From CAIKOD01 sp035505975 (GTDB lineage: Archaea; Halobacteriota; Methanomicrobia; Methanomicrobiales; Methanospirillaceae), in NCBI GenBank assembly GCA_035505975.1, contig DATJQJ010000055.1:6622-70621 (forward strand): a DNA stretch of 64,000 bases, given 5' to 3'. Positions 17,474-26,670 of the stretch are shown piece after piece; the stretch's first letter is position 1; each line of letters opens with the position of its first letter. The translations under genes were made by a program, and so were the position numbers. The notes under the pieces were generated by a model. The model was not told the origin of the DNA, did no database searches, and was given only the letters and a program-made list of their open reading frames with translations.

Positions 17474-20400
17474 ATGTATTCGGTCCTTTACGTCGACGAC
17501 GAACAGAGTCTTCTCGAGGTCAGCAAAATCTATCTGGAAAATGACGGGGAGATAATAGTCGATACCACTGCTTCAGTCACCGACGCGATAGACCTGATCA
17601 AAACTGCACGCTATGATGCCATCATATCTGATTATCAGATGCCGGTGATGGATGGGATAGAATTTCTTAAACATGTCCGCAACGAGGCAGGCGATATCCC
17701 GTTTATTCTTTTTACCGGCAAAGGACGTGAAGAGGTAGTCATCCAGGCTATCAATAACGGTGCGGATTTTTATCTTCAGAAGGGGGGAGAACCCAGATCG
17801 CAGTTTGCCGAGCTGACTTCCAAAATAAAAATTGCGGTTGATAAAAAACGGGCAGAAGATCAGCTCAGACAATCAAAGGAACAAATGGCAGATATCATCA
17901 ATTTCCTTCCCGATGCGACATACGCCATCGACCTGACCGGAAAGGTGATTGCCTGGAACCTGGCGACCGAGGAGATGACCGGAGTAAAAGCGAGCGATGT
18001 GATGGGTCTTGGGAATTTTGCCTATGCATCCCGGATATACGGTGAAAGCCGCCCAATTCTCATCGACCTCATCCTTTCGGAAAATAAAGAGATCGAAAAG
18101 AATTATCCCTATATCATCAGGCAGGAAAACAAACTAATCTCTGAAATCTATATTCCCACACTGTTTAATGGCAGAGGTGCCTACGTCTGGCTCATCGCAT
18201 CGCCGTTATTTGACGGAAAGGGGAATGTCATAGGTGCCATCGAATCAATCCGGGATATATCGGCATCAAAATTGGCAGAACAAACGCTTCGCGAAAGCGA
18301 AGCAAAATACCGCGGGGTCATCGAGTCGATCCAGGACGTGTATTACCGCGTAGACATGGACGGGAACCTTGTCCTGGCAAGTCCAAGTTGGGCAAGACTT
18401 CTTGGTTATGGTTCTCTTGATGAATGCATCGGAAAGAATATTGCAAAAACATTTTACCTCGACCCCGACAAACGGCAGGCCCTTCTCCATGAAATCGAGA
18501 TCAAGGGCTTTATCGAAAACTATGAAATCGTTCTGAAACGCAAGGACGGAACGGCGGTCGTCGTTTCCACGAACAGCCATTATTATTCCGACAACTCAGG
18601 GAATACCCTTGGCATCGAAGGTATATTCCGGGATATTTCCGCACAGAAGACGGCCGAGATAGCACTCGAGAAAAGCATGCGTGAGTTCGAAGCGATCGTC
18701 CAGGGGTCGCCAATTCCCACATTTGTCATCGATAAGGACCATAGGATTATCTCCTGGAACAAAGCGCTCGAGGAGTACAGCGGTATAAAGGCGGGAATGG
18801 TGCTCGGAAAAGCCGGGGCATGGAAAGGATTTTACAAGACCGATCGCCCCTGCCTTGCCGACCTCATCGTCAGCGGAGATAGCGATCAGATTAAACGGTT
18901 GTACCAGGGAAAATATTCGCCATCAGACCTTATTCCCGGGGGATTCGAGGCCACGGATTTCTTCCCGGGGATGCAGAACGGGACATGGCTCTTTTTCACC
19001 GCGGCTCCTATCCGTGGTGCTGACGGAGAGATAATGGGGGCCGTCGAAATTTTGCAGGACGTTACCGGCCGGAAACTTGCCGAAAAAGCCCTGAACCAGA
19101 AAAATGAAGAACTTTATGCCTCTTACGAACAGATAACCGCGGCCGAGGAGGAACTTCGCCAGAACTATGAGGAATTAAAACAACAGGAAGAAAACCTGAG
19201 GGTCAAGAACGAGGAACTTTATGCCTCTTACGAACAAATTGCAGCAAATGAAGAGGAACTTCGCCAGAACTTCGATGACCTGAAACGGCAGCGCGAAATT
19301 TCTGAGGAGAGCGAAGAACGATACCGGACTGTTTTTGAAAATACCGGGACTTCCATGCTCCTTATCGAGGATGACCTGACGGTAAGCATCGCCAACGGGG
19401 AATTTTATAGGATGTCAGGCTATACAAAACAGGAGGTTGAAGGCAGGAAATCCTGGAAAGACTTCATCGCCGGTGACGACATCGAAACGATGATCACGCA
19501 GCATCACTTGCGCATGATGGACCGTACATCGCCCCTGAAGTCCCATGAATTCAGGTTTATCACCCGGTCCGGAGAATTTCGCACGATGCTTCCGACAATC
19601 GACAGGATACCTGGGACTGGAAGAAGCGTCGCATCACTGCTGGATATTACCCAGAGAAAAGAGATGGAAGAGGCGCTTCGGGAGAACGAACAACGGTACA
19701 GAAATGTTGTCGAAGACCAGACTGAATTTATCTGTCGTTTTCTCCCGAATGGAACCCACATTTTCGTGAACGAGGCTTATTGCAGGTATTTCAGCAAGCA
19801 ACGCGGGGAAATAATCGGGAAAAAATTTTGCCCGACTATTCCTCCTGAAGAGCGAACTTCAGTCAGGGAACATTTTGCACGATTGACGAGGGAGAGCCCC
19901 ACTGCAACAATCGACCACCGGATCGTTATGCCCGACGGCACCAACCGGTGGCAACGGTGGAGCGACAGGGCGATATTCGACGAAAATGGGATCCTGACCG
20001 AGTACCAGTCGGTCGGTCGCGACATCACCGATATGAAACTGACCGAGGAAGCATTGCAGCAGACAAATAACAAACTAAACCTGCTCTCATCTATTACCCG
20101 GCACGATATTCTCAATAAAGTCATGGCCTGCCGGGGTTACCTTACCCTGATCAGGGAAAAAATGGAAGGGCCAGACCTCGACGAACTCTTTTCCCGTGTC
20201 GATGAGAACATCGAAGGAGTCCAGCACCAGATCGAATATTCGGGGAAGTACCGGGACCTTGGTATCGGGACACCGGTCTGGCAGGACGTAGGTGCGATAC
20301 TCGGACAGTGTCGCTCTTCTGATATTGTCCTCGATAACCAATGCCATAATCTCGAACTTTTTGCCGATCCCATGCTGCCGAATATGTTTACGAACCTGAT

Positions 20401-20689
20401 GGACAACACCCTGCGGCATGGGCAGGGAGCGACATGCGTTATCGTACGTTCGTCGCCTTGCAAATCCGGCCTTAACCTGATCTGGGAAGATAATGGGGCC
20501 GGGATCCCAGACAGTGAAAAAGATCTTATTTTTAAACGTGGTTATGGAAAACACTCAGGTTTCGGGCTTTTCTTTATCCGGGAGATGCTCTCTATCACCG
20601 GTATCTCGATCGTGGAGACAGGATTGGCCGGGCACGGTGCACGGTTCGAGATCACAGTACCCAGGGGAAAATTCCGCATCACCGGCTGA
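17474..20689 (+). CDS. REC-multiPAS histidine kinase
   Basis: 1071 residues. A receiver domain (1-120; VDDE at 7-10, D53 in ISDYQMP, Thr in FTGK) is followed by about five PAS/PAC units (about 135-270, 280-405, 405-540, 620-735, 740-860). A coiled coil at about 540-615 contains a near-exact duplication of NEELYASYEQI..EEELRQN. The kinase core has a phosphoacceptor region SITRHDILNKV (H877), an N-box NLMDNTLRHG near 974 and G-boxes EDNGAGIP and GFGLFFIREM. This N-terminal receiver layout is common in methanogen kinases. The signal is unknown; PAS domains may bind haem, flavin or small ligands. No partner regulator is adjacent; the nearest is at 14880. Confidence 0.93.
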   Translation: MYSVLYVDDEQSLLEVSKIYLENDGEIIVDTTASVTDAIDLIKTARYDAIISDYQMPVMDGIEFLKHVRNEAGDIPFILFTGKGREEVVIQAINNGADFYLQKGGEPRSQFAELTSKIKIAVDKKRAEDQLRQSKEQMADIINFLPDATYAIDLTGKVIAWNLATEEMTGVKASDVMGLGNFAYASRIYGESRPILIDLILSENKEIEKNYPYIIRQENKLISEIYIPTLFNGRGAYVWLIASPLFDGKGNVIGAIESIRDISASKLAEQTLRESEAKYRGVIESIQDVYYRVDMDGNLVLASPSWARLLGYGSLDECIGKNIAKTFYLDPDKRQALLHEIEIKGFIENYEIVLKRKDGTAVVVSTNSHYYSDNSGNTLGIEGIFRDISAQKTAEIALEKSMREFEAIVQGSPIPTFVIDKDHRIISWNKALEEYSGIKAGMVLGKAGAWKGFYKTDRPCLADLIVSGDSDQIKRLYQGKYSPSDLIPGGFEATDFFPGMQNGTWLFFTAAPIRGADGEIMGAVEILQDVTGRKLAEKALNQKNEELYASYEQITAAEEELRQNYEELKQQEENLRVKNEELYASYEQIAANEEELRQNFDDLKRQREISEESEERYRTVFENTGTSMLLIEDDLTVSIANGEFYRMSGYTKQEVEGRKSWKDFIAGDDIETMITQHHLRMMDRTSPLKSHEFRFITRSGEFRTMLPTIDRIPGTGRSVASLLDITQRKEMEEALRENEQRYRNVVEDQTEFICRFLPNGTHIFVNEAYCRYFSKQRGEIIGKKFCPTIPPEERTSVREHFARLTRESPTATIDHRIVMPDGTNRWQRWSDRAIFDENGILTEYQSVGRDITDMKLTEEALQQTNNKLNLLSSITRHDILNKVMACRGYLTLIREKMEGPDLDELFSRVDENIEGVQHQIEYSGKYRDLGIGTPVWQDVGAILGQCRSSDIVLDNQCHNLELFADPMLPNMFTNLMDNTLRHGQGATCVIVRSSPCKSGLNLIWEDNGAGIPDSEKDLIFKRGYGKHSGFGLFFIREMLSITGISIVETGLAGHGARFEITVPRGKFRITG

Positions 20690-20794
20690 ATTGATGGAAA
20701 AACGAACTGATATCTCCATGCGGGCCAATCGAGACTTCAAGAAGAAAACTGCTCTGCTGAATTCCACAATCATGATTTAATTAATTTCATGCCC

Positions 20795-21214
20795 TTATAA
20801 TTTCGGTACGACGAGGAGGAAACCAGACCCTGCGAGGAGTACAATCCAGCCGAAGTCGTAACCGATGAGGTTATTGACTCCCTGGTTGATCATTACCGGA
20901 AGATTTTCTGAAACGATGATAAACCCGAGCTCGGTAAAAATAAACATCACTACGAGAAGGGTCAGGCAGATGAACCCCGGCAGATATAATAACGTATACT
21001 CTTCAAATACCAGGGCCACGATCGAGAATACCCCCATTACGAGGAGTACCAGGGCAATGGTCGTTCCGACAAATGGAACGTTTACCAAAGGAATGCCGAT
21101 CTGCATCCGGGAAAACAGATTGATATCATAAAAAGGGAGAAATACGCTGGAAATTATGAAGACCGATCCGATGACCCCTATTACCTGCCTGCGGTCAACC
21201 CAGTAGTTTTTCAC
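20795..21214 (-). CDS. four-helix integral membrane protein
   Basis: 139 residues with four hydrophobic segments (about 10-27, 45-66, 72-98 and 115-135). The start MKNYWVDRRQ is basic and probably cytoplasmic. No enzyme motif and no recognised family. It is transcribed divergently from the downstream MFS gene. Confidence 0.65.
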   Translation of the reverse strand: MKNYWVDRRQVIGVIGSVFIISSVFLPFYDINLFSRMQIGIPLVNVPFVGTTIALVLLVMGVFSIVALVFEEYTLLYLPGFICLTLLVVMFIFTELGFIIVSENLPVMINQGVNNLIGYDFGWIVLLAGSGFLLVVPKL

Positions 21215-21431
21215 GGGTCTTCGCTCCTCAGGGTTTTGGTTTTCATTCCTGGTCTTTCTGACACCAGGAGAAATAAGGCTGAGAACAATAATAATTTTAC
21301 CGACAGTACAAAAATACTATTTGACAGAAATCTATCTGAACCGAATTTCCCGGAACGTGCAATCTGTGGGCCCCTCTATAACAACACCAGGGAAGCAAAC
21401 AGAGAGATCTGCCGGTTGCCCTGCCAGTGAG

Positions 21432-22841
21432 ATGTCGATTTCCCCGACCGACAAACGACTGGTCCTCGTAATCGCCATCCTCGCCGCATCTCTCACCCAG
21501 TTCGATACAACGGCGGTCAATATCGCATTGCCGGTTATCGGGGCCGAATTCCATATGGATGCGGTCTCGCTCTCGTGGATTACAACCGGTTATCTCTTTG
21601 CCACAGCTATATTTCTCGTATCAATCGGAAGGATTGCAGATATTTACGGGAGAAAACGGATTTATCTTTACGGAATTGCGATCTTCACTATTGCATCCTT
21701 TTTCATGATCGTGGTGCCTTCGACAGGTCTCCTGATCTCGGTACGACTGCTCCAGGGACTGGGTGCCGCCATGATTTTCGGGACCGGCATCTCAATCCTG
21801 ACATCGGTTTGCAAACCAGAAGAAAGGGGAAAATTCCTGGGGACTTACATCGCCTTTGCATACATTGCCATGACCATTGCCCCGTTTCTCGGGGGTGTGC
21901 TCACCCAGAGCCTCGGCTGGCGGAGCATCTTTTTTGTCAATGTGCCGCTCGGTATCATCGCATGTCTGCTTATTCTCTGGAAACTAAAAGGCGAGTGGGC
22001 CGAGTGTGCCGGGGAGCAGTTCGATCTCCTGGGGTCAGTAATCTATGCTTGTGCCATCGTCCTGGTAATGGCCGGGTTCTCATCGGTCCCGAACCCGGTT
22101 GCTTTGCCTTTTTTCACCGCAGGATGTATCTTCGGTATAGCGTTTGCCTGGTACGAACTGAGAATACCCATGCCTGTCCTGGCTATGCGCCTTATTACCG
22201 GGAACCGGATCTTTGCGTTCTCGAGCCTTGCCGGTCTCCTCAATGCCAGTGCAACATACGCCGTAACGTTTCTGATCAGCCTCGACCTCCAATACACAAA
22301 AGGATATTCTCCGATATCGGCAGGTCTGGTACTGGTCGTACTGCCCATGATGATAGGTCTGATCACTCCTCTCTCGGGCAGGCTTTCTGACCGGGTCGAA
22401 CCGCAAATCCTTGCATCGGTCGGTATGGCGTTCACTGCGGCCGGTCTGTTTGCGCTCGTCTTTCTTACGGAATCGACTCCCCTGACATATACGATCGTCT
22501 GCCTGGTCTGTATCGGCATTGGCTACGGCCTGTTTTCTTCGCCAAACATCAATGCAATCATGGGATCGGTTGACAAGCGGTATTACGGGATAGCGAACGG
22601 CATAAACGGCACCGTGAGACTGCTCGGCCAGATGCTTTCCATGGGGATCGTGATGATGATTTTTGCGGTTGTTATCGGGCAGGTCGAGATTACACCAGAA
22701 TATTATCCGCAGTTTATCACGAGCCAGCACTATGCGTTCGCTGTTTTTATGGTATTCTGCATCGCCGGTATTGCAATCTCGCTCAAACGGGGGAAACGAC
22801 AACCTACAATGACCCGAATGGAGCCTGTCAAAGTGGAATGA
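21432..22841 (+). CDS. MFS multidrug exporter, EmrB/QacA (DHA2) family
   Basis: 469 residues from the ATG at 21432; the upstream in-frame stretch from 21321 is polar and unlike the family. About 14 membrane helices. Motif A (GRIADIYGRKRIYLYG), the motif-C-like region FLGGVLTQSLGWRSIFFVNVP and the N-terminal D/N motif QFDTTAVNIALPVIG are typical of proton-driven DHA2 drug efflux pumps. No adjacent regulator on the same strand. Substrate unknown. Confidence 0.9.
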   Translation: MSISPTDKRLVLVIAILAASLTQFDTTAVNIALPVIGAEFHMDAVSLSWITTGYLFATAIFLVSIGRIADIYGRKRIYLYGIAIFTIASFFMIVVPSTGLLISVRLLQGLGAAMIFGTGISILTSVCKPEERGKFLGTYIAFAYIAMTIAPFLGGVLTQSLGWRSIFFVNVPLGIIACLLILWKLKGEWAECAGEQFDLLGSVIYACAIVLVMAGFSSVPNPVALPFFTAGCIFGIAFAWYELRIPMPVLAMRLITGNRIFAFSSLAGLLNASATYAVTFLISLDLQYTKGYSPISAGLVLVVLPMMIGLITPLSGRLSDRVEPQILASVGMAFTAAGLFALVFLTESTPLTYTIVCLVCIGIGYGLFSSPNINAIMGSVDKRYYGIANGINGTVRLLGQMLSMGIVMMIFAVVIGQVEITPEYYPQFITSQHYAFAVFMVFCIAGIAISLKRGKRQPTMTRMEPVKVE

Positions 22842-23127
22842 CAGGGGGGATTTAGGTAAAGGCCGGAACTCAATTTTGTCGGAATTTTTTTCTTAAAAAA
22901 AAGGGCAGGTGTCCCATGGTCATTTTCCGGTTGACATTAAAAGTTTAAAAGATTCAGGCATATCCGGGTGACAGTTCAAAGGAGAATAAGCCAACAATAG
23001 AAAAGAGCATATTATTTTAAAAATATCTGGCAAATGTTAGTAAATAATCAGTCAATAAAAAAATTAGATCCAGGAGAGAAATCACAGCCGGATTTACTTG
23101 TTTTTTTTAATAATACACCATTCCTGG

Positions 23128-25041
23128 TCATATTTTTTTGCCGCCTTCCTTCAGGTATCGATCATAATTGTTATGCAAATCACAAAAGACTTCAGGGATT
23201 ATTCCCCCAAACCTTTCAATAACCGATGCGATCTCATCGACCCCTTTCTGTAATCGGGCCTTTGATTCGGCAATTCCTGCGGCATGTTCCTTTCGCAACC
23301 GATATGCCTCATCTATCGCGCCCCGCGTAGCGTCGATCGTTTTAGACAGGTTCTCTTCGAGATCGTGACCAAATCTACGGAAGGTGGAATCAATACTCTG
23401 GAGTGTATTCCAACGGAGATTTTCAACATTCCGTGTTACAATCTCTTCAATCTGCTGCCGGACCCGTTCCCATTTCCGTTTCTCGCGGATTCCTTTGGGT
23501 AATGCACGATCGAATAGTTCCTCTGGAACCGGGCTAAACGATGAGACCCAGGCTGAGTCAATCCAGAATGGGTGGCGGGTGAGATGGTATGCATACTCGC
23601 TCTCCGGAGCGTGGTACGGAATTTCGAAGATTTCTGCGGCGGTCCTCCTGACCGATGTAATCAGGGAGTCTGTTGTTTCCTGGTGGAATTTCAGGACCGT
23701 TGCGATTTCGCGATCGATGAGGTTTGTAACTTCCTTGAGATGAGCTTCGTAGTATGAGGGAACTTCCCTTGCGAGGGCTTCCATGGTGGCCCTGGTGTCA
23801 GATTCACCTGGCCGGTCTTTCATTGAAGTGCGTGCAATTTCCAGGAAATAATCCCTTGACGAAGACCTGATCGTTTCCGCCTGCTCCTCGAGAAATGCGA
23901 CAACCCGTTTCCGATCACCGGTTAGAATATCTCCTCCCTGAATTTGCTGGGTTTTTGCCTGCCGAATCTTTTCATTAAGGAGAACAAGTCGTCTCTCCAG
24001 GTCCTCAACAGGTAGTTCAAGCGTTTTTATCTTCAACTGAAGCATCAACCGGACATCAATGAGAACTTCCAACACTCTCCGGGCGATTGTTTCCCGTAGG
24101 ACCTGGTCCTTTTCATGGGAGAGGAAATTGATGAGATGGTCACTAATTTCTCCAAGACCGCTCTTCACCCAGAGTGAATCGTCGTTACGTTGACGAGCTT
24201 TGAGCCCCTGTTTCGCAGATACCGGGAAGACCGGGATATCCTGGCTAATACCGGATTGCTTTCCGAGAATATTTTTGAAAAACGTAATTGCTTCGGTTTG
24301 TTCTTTGTCATCCAGGTAATCGACTTTATTCAGAACAAAGAATAGTTTCCCTACCTGGTCCCGGACTTTTACCAGGAATGCAACTTCCGTCTCGGTTATC
24401 GGAGGATCGGCTGATATGATGAAAAGACCGGCATCACACTGGGAAAGGAATTGGAGTGTCGTCGCAGTATTGTGTTGGAATGTAGATCCGATACCGGGCG
24501 TATCGATCAGGACAACCCCCTTATCGAGAATCGGCGAGGGGTGGGAGACTTCAGCTCGCAGGACTCTTTTTTCATTCTTCGGGTTTTTTGCCTCGGAGAC
24601 AAATTGTAGCAGGATTTCTCTCATTTCATCTGCATCCTGCGGGGAGAACGATTGCATGGGGCTTCCATTTTGGAAATAAATGGAAATTTTCCGCTCCTCC
24701 CCAAATCGTACTAATGTTGGAATCGCTGTCAGAGGAATGACCGAACTCGGTAGGATTTCCTCCCCTAACAGGGCGTTGAGTAGTGTACTCTTTCCCCGTT
24801 TGAACTGGCCGAGAACAGCAAGATGGAACCGTCCCTCCCCGAGACGGTCCTGGAGTTCTTCAAGTGATCTCACCGGTACCTGGAATTCGGGGCCCAAGCC
24901 CCGGATAAGGTGGCCTTCTTCTCTTATCATCTGTTCAAGATTATCGAGAAGAGCGGATGAATACAATCGGGGATTCCAGGGATCGTATTTCCGATCGGGT
25001 GCTGTTGTTGTTTTTTCCTCGTTTGCAGGATAAAGGGTCAT
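23128..25041 (-). CDS. dynamin-like GTPase (copy 1)
   Basis: About 637 residues from the ATG at 25041, which has AAGGAG about 10 nt upstream; the ATG at 25137 would give 669. GTPase motifs (669-numbering): G1 GQFKRGKST at 110-118, the G2 threonine in IPLTAIPT, G3 DTPGIGS at 212-218, G4 NKVD at 270-273. Long alpha-helical stretches follow (about 360-480 and 560-660), as in bacterial dynamin-like proteins that bind and fuse or bend membranes. No clear membrane helix is seen. It is divergent from a cluster ending in a second dynamin-like gene at 29864. Bacterial DLPs often act as pairs, some in envelope stress or phage tolerance; a similar role here is inference. Confidence 0.88.
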   Translation of the reverse strand: MTLYPANEEKTTTAPDRKYDPWNPRLYSSALLDNLEQMIREEGHLIRGLGPEFQVPVRSLEELQDRLGEGRFHLAVLGQFKRGKSTLLNALLGEEILPSSVIPLTAIPTLVRFGEERKISIYFQNGSPMQSFSPQDADEMREILLQFVSEAKNPKNEKRVLRAEVSHPSPILDKGVVLIDTPGIGSTFQHNTATTLQFLSQCDAGLFIISADPPITETEVAFLVKVRDQVGKLFFVLNKVDYLDDKEQTEAITFFKNILGKQSGISQDIPVFPVSAKQGLKARQRNDDSLWVKSGLGEISDHLINFLSHEKDQVLRETIARRVLEVLIDVRLMLQLKIKTLELPVEDLERRLVLLNEKIRQAKTQQIQGGDILTGDRKRVVAFLEEQAETIRSSSRDYFLEIARTSMKDRPGESDTRATMEALAREVPSYYEAHLKEVTNLIDREIATVLKFHQETTDSLITSVRRTAAEIFEIPYHAPESEYAYHLTRHPFWIDSAWVSSFSPVPEELFDRALPKGIREKRKWERVRQQIEEIVTRNVENLRWNTLQSIDSTFRRFGHDLEENLSKTIDATRGAIDEAYRLRKEHAAGIAESKARLQKGVDEIASVIERFGGIIPEVFCDLHNNYDRYLKEGGKKI

Positions 25042-25264
25042 ATATTTGCTGTACTCCTTCCAGGGGTCCTGAACACTATCAATGCGGGTAGGAGTTATCA
25101 GCAAGAAATGCAGTTGATCGGCGAACTCCATCGCCATTATTTACGTATGAGCAAGGCAGGCAAAAAAAATTTTCATTCTCACAAAGCAATAGAGCAGATC
25201 GCGGTTGTCTCAGGGGAAAGGCAGATGAATCAGCACGACAAACAGATGTACGTCGAACAATTCA

Positions 25265-25312
25265 GGTGATGAAGTCCGCCTCTAACCGCCCGATGCGGCT
25301 GATGACTTCTGT
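25265..25312 (+). ncRNA. dispersed structured element, copy 1
   Basis: A roughly 45-nt sequence shared with 32879-32925 (about 37 of 44 positions identical). An outer stem GAAGTC (25271-25276) pairs with GACTTC (25304-25309), and an inner hairpin CCGC (25286-25289) pairs with GCGG (25295-25298). An alternative hairpin ATGAC/GTCAT (25302-25306 with 25311-25315) would compete with the outer stem. It contains GTGATGA and CTGA, the consensus of box C and box D, but not in a canonical double-guide layout. It ends about 12 nt before the ATG at 25324. It could be a small RNA, a 5'-UTR control element or a dispersed repeat. Confidence 0.4.
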
Positions 25313-25323
25313 CATTGGCACAC

Positions 25324-26214
25324 ATGGTCACCGAATCTTATCGATCAGGAGTTATCCGGTACATCACCGAAAGGCGTTGTCCTGATGGTGGTTTCTGCTT
25401 CTACCGGCTGAATGAACCGAATGCCGCCGATACCTTTTATGCGGTTTCATCGCTCTCTCTCATCGGGGAGCATTTCAGCGATGATGTGACCGTTTCCTGG
25501 CTTCTCGAGCTCCAGCAGGACGACGGCTCGTATCCGACGCTGTACATCGGCTATTACGTATTGAAGAGTCTCGCCACTGTCGGTGTCAGGCCGCGTATCG
25601 TCCCGGATACCTGGATCAGGTCGATCAATCCCCTTCCTGAAACCGGTGAACGCCCGCCGGAATCGGGTTCTTACTTCGAGGCTTCCTATTTGTTCAGCGA
25701 TCTAGCCCGGACCTGTGGCATTCCCGTTCCGGAAGCCATCAAATCGCGTATTATCAGGAATATTACATCCCACAGGTTGCCGGATTTCGGCTTCGGCCTT
25801 CATCAATCGACCCTCACCGAGACATGGCATGCTCTCGCCATTCTCTCTTCAATCGGGTTCGACTATAAAACACTCGGCTCTGACCGTTTCCTGACCAGGT
25901 GCGAAGATGCGGAGTTGGGATTTCGGATCAACCCCAGTTCGCGGTCATCATTCCTGGAACACCTTCATGCCGGGATTACCATTGCATCCCTGCTCGGATA
26001 TTCATCCCGCGTGTTCCCCAGATGCAGGCAGATTATTCTTGAGCTTCAGGCAGGAAACGGCGGTTTTGTACGATCGCGGTTCGGGGGTAGCACGACACTC
26101 GAATACACGTTCCTCGCTGTCAGCAGTCTCGAACTCCTTGATTCGATGGCAGACCCGGCAGGACGGGAGGAATTCTCCCCTAAGGGTTCCCGGGCGACCA
26201 TGGAGGTACGATGA
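25324..26214 (+). CDS. prenyltransferase/terpene-cyclase-like alpha/alpha toroid protein
   Basis: 296 residues from the ATG at 25324. Repeating helical units carry the QxxDGSY/GGF signature of the protein-prenyltransferase beta/squalene-cyclase toroid: CPDGGFCFYR, LQQDDGSYPTLYIGYYVLKS, LPDFGFGLHQS..ETWHALAIL, LQAGNGGFVRSRFGG and LEYTFLAVSSL. Catalytic DXDD or zinc ligands are not evident, so the activity is unclear. Overlapped by 4 nt (ATGA) with the next gene, so it heads a co-translated cluster. It is divergent from dynamin copy 1. Confidence 0.75.
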   Translation: MVTESYRSGVIRYITERRCPDGGFCFYRLNEPNAADTFYAVSSLSLIGEHFSDDVTVSWLLELQQDDGSYPTLYIGYYVLKSLATVGVRPRIVPDTWIRSINPLPETGERPPESGSYFEASYLFSDLARTCGIPVPEAIKSRIIRNITSHRLPDFGFGLHQSTLTETWHALAILSSIGFDYKTLGSDRFLTRCEDAELGFRINPSSRSSFLEHLHAGITIASLLGYSSRVFPRCRQIILELQAGNGGFVRSRFGGSTTLEYTFLAVSSLELLDSMADPAGREEFSPKGSRATMEVR

Positions 26215-26651
26215 TGGCCGTCATTTTGTACTGCCCGATTTGCTGGTACCATACCGGGGAATTATATGAAACCTGTCCCGGCTATGGACATTCGCGAATA
26301 TCGCAAGAGGTTGAGACCTACGAGGAGAAGCTCATACGGGCACTTTCTCACCCAGTCCGGGAGCAACGGATGATCGCCATCGGGATACTTGGCAGTATTC
26401 GTTACATCCCGGCCGTTCCCGTATTCGATCGGATTGTCCGGAATGAGGAAGATGCCTATGTAGTCCGCGAAGTGATTAGGGCACTCAAAAAGATCGGGAC
26501 GCCGGAATGTACGGCGATCCTATTTTCATTGCAGGACCATACCTCGGTCGTGGTAAAACAGGAACTGATGGTTTTAAAATGCTCAAATCCTGCAATGCAG
26601 AATGGAATAGATTTACCCAAAGAGACAGATGAATCATGGACATGTGGATAG
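26211..26651 (+). CDS. HEAT-repeat protein with an N-terminal Cys/His motif
   Basis: 146 residues. The N-terminus CPICWYHTGELYETCPGYGH has a CxxC..C..H pattern that may bind zinc. The rest is about three HEAT/PBS-lyase-like repeats (REQRMIAIGILGSIRYIPAV, AYVVREVIRALKKIGTPECT), which are protein-protein scaffolds. Start ATG overlaps the preceding stop. Enolase begins 19 nt downstream. Likely an adaptor for a partner encoded in the cluster (inference). Confidence 0.75.
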   Translation: MMAVILYCPICWYHTGELYETCPGYGHSRISQEVETYEEKLIRALSHPVREQRMIAIGILGSIRYIPAVPVFDRIVRNEEDAYVVREVIRALKKIGTPECTAILFSLQDHTSVVVKQELMVLKCSNPAMQNGIDLPKETDESWTCG

Positions 26652-26670
26652 TCAGTTGTGAGGAAATACC

